Assembly (NCBI RefSeq): GCF_000241325.1
Contig: NZ_BAEI01000010.1
Coordinates: 21,547 to 85,546 of the forward strand
Direction of reading: 5' to 3'
Source: Gordonia polyisoprenivorans NBRC 16320 = JCM 10675
GTDB taxonomy: Bacteria > Actinomycetota > Actinomycetes > Mycobacteriales > Mycobacteriaceae
Length of the DNA stretch: 64,000 bases
In this document: piece by piece, positions 63,366 through 64,000 of the stretch
How the letters are laid out: every line of letters begins with the position of its first letter
How positions within the stretch are numbered: the stretch's first letter is position 1
Made by a program: the position numbers and the translations under genes
The notes under the pieces: generated by a model
Databases searched by the model: none
Seen by the model: only the letters and a program-made list of their open reading frames with translations
What the model was told of the DNA's origin: nothing

Positions 63366-63755
63366 CTACGTGTCACTCTCCGAGTGGGGACTATCGTATT
63401 CGGGTTCAAGAAATTCTAGCCGATTGTCGAACGGGTCCGTGGCGTAGAAGCGACGGAAACCAGGAAAATCACCGTCGGGCTGCACGCTGTAGCCAGCTCC
63501 GGCGAGCCGTTGAAACAGCGCGTCCAGATCGTCGACGAGGATGCCCGGATGCGCTTTACGAGCTGGCCTGAAGTCAGACTCCACACCAAGATGAAGCTCG
63601 AGACCCCCAGCCCGGAACCAGACGCCGCCTCGTTCGGCCAGAACTGCAGGCTTGCCGACCTCGGCCATACCCAACACATCGACAAAGAACGCTCGCGCCC
63701 GATCTTCTTCGCCTGCCGGCATGGCCAGTTGCATATGATGCAGACCCTTGAACAT
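63366..63755 (-). CDS. VOC (glyoxalase/bleomycin-resistance fold) protein carried inside the IS
   Basis: A 129-residue vicinal-oxygen-chelate protein. It has both beta-alpha-beta-beta-beta modules: FKGLHHMQLAMPAGEEDRARAFFVDVLGMAEV...LELHLGVE, and HPGILVDDLDALFQRLAGAGY...RRFYATDPFDNRLEFLEPE. The metal-ligand positions His (HHMQL), Glu or His (LHLGVE) and the final Glu (LEFLE) are filled. The pattern RFYATDPFDNRLEFLE is typical of the small glyoxalase-like group. ATG 63755 is used; ATGs at 63764 and 63776 are possible. It lies within the inverted repeats of the IS256 element and reads against the transposase. The substrate is unknown; detoxification or antibiotic binding is possible. Confidence 0.85.
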   Translation of the reverse strand: MFKGLHHMQLAMPAGEEDRARAFFVDVLGMAEVGKPAVLAERGGVWFRAGGLELHLGVESDFRPARKAHPGILVDDLDALFQRLAGAGYSVQPDGDFPGFRRFYATDPFDNRLEFLEPEYDSPHSESDT

Positions 63756-63828
63756 GCCCCTCATCCTGTTCCACAACCCGGTCGCGGCCGCCGTCTACCG
63801 GTAAATCCACAGGTCTTGACAATATCTC

Positions 63829-64000
63829 GCGTGTGACAGTGCCACAATGTGAGGTATGCAGTTCTGTTCTGCCTTAACTACGCGAACGGGGCACATTCAT
63901 GCCCGATTCACGTCGCACTCAGTGGAGGCTGACGCCCCGCTCAGTCGTTCGCGTGATATCACGCGGCGGGCGTTTTCCCACGAAACATCGAGGCTAGTTA
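63829..64000. other. DNA beyond the IS, with a terminator-like palindrome
   Basis: After the right target duplication the old island sequence resumes. No gene is seen before the window ends. A perfect 16-bp palindrome, CGCGTGATATCACGCG, lies at 63950-63965 inside a longer dyad (GACGCCCCGC ... GCGGGCGTTTT) that ends in a T run, which reads as a rightward terminator, perhaps that of the original TIR-Shedu transcript. Confidence 0.45.

Larger units (their letters stand above)
61681..63828 (+). mobile_element. IS256-family element with VOC passenger gene
   Basis: The ends are G61681 and C63828. The termini are 26-bp imperfect inverted repeats whose inner 17 bp are identical: TCAAGACCTGTGGATTT at 61690-61706 and its complement at 63803-63819. 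The outer parts read GAGGAATGA and, from the other end, GAGATATTG. The element is flanked by the direct repeat GCGTGTGACA (61671-61680 and 63829-63838), a target duplication that covers the Shedu stop. It is 2148 bp long and carries the transposase and, behind it in reverse orientation, a VOC-family gene. Typical IS256 members are about 1.3-1.5 kb with the transposase only. Confidence 0.82.

Overview
The window is chromosomal DNA of a high-GC, mycolic-acid-type actinobacterium, most likely Gordonia or a close relative. The evidence is a block (about 2029-23249) that keeps the gene order of the Mycobacterium tuberculosis Rv0813c-Rv0824c region: nitrobindin, sseC, cysA thiosulfate sulfurtransferase, LmeA-like protein, GlnR, mycothiol synthase mshD, pstB, phoU, an LCP protein, a dihydrouridine synthase and acyl-ACP desaturase. 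DUF222/HNH genes, a WS/DGAT acyltransferase and many leaderless TANNNT promoters fit this group. The genus assignment is inference.

Layout. 1-5.5 kb: two unrecognised genes, then a leftward sulfur group (LmeA, a polycysteine leader ORF, cysA, sseC) and nitrobindin with a coupled 32-residue membrane peptide. 5.6-8.4 kb: glnR-mshD-EEP phosphatase, all overlapping. 8.4-13.0 kb: a flavin monooxygenase, an arylamine N-acetyltransferase, a PobA-type hydroxylase and an HxxxD acyltransferase, with two IdeR/DtxR-like boxes over their promoters. 13.3-18.5 kb: pstSCAB and, facing it, phoU, each behind an 11-nt direct-repeat PHO box. 18.6-27.7 kb: LCP, dus, desA, an NTF2-fold protein, WS/DGAT and nadE. 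27.8-46.8 kb: an HNH gene, then an acyl-CoA catabolic region (two acyl-CoA dehydrogenases, thiolase-SDR-ligase-thiolase operon, enoyl-CoA hydratase, CoA transferase, MBL hydrolase) with an MFS transporter broken by one in-frame stop, an XRE/membrane-protein pair, two LysR regulators and a Tat-exported GH1 enzyme. 46.8-56.0 kb: transporters, hydrolases, YceI, NUDIX, PPK2, CtaG, a second HNH gene and a secreted serine protease.

56.2-56.8 kb is a tRNA cluster (Phe, Asp, Glu leftward; Lys rightward). Downstream of tRNA-Lys the character changes: a less GC-rich orphan membrane gene, a frameshifted conjugative coupling-protein remnant, a DUF4913 protein, and then a TIR-domain gene and a Shedu-type (DUF4263) nuclease gene 16 nt apart. 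This pair is the best candidate for an undescribed system, probably a two-gene defence module on a decayed mobile element. An IS256-family element of about 2.15 kb, with 26-bp terminal repeats, a 10-bp target duplication and an unusual VOC/glyoxalase passenger gene, has inserted on the stop codon of the Shedu gene without destroying it.

Regulation visible in sequence: a cysteine-sensing leader peptide before cysA, iron boxes in the 8.4-13 kb block, phosphate boxes before pstS and phoU, and a 33-bp palindrome that covers the whole promoter of the XRE gene.
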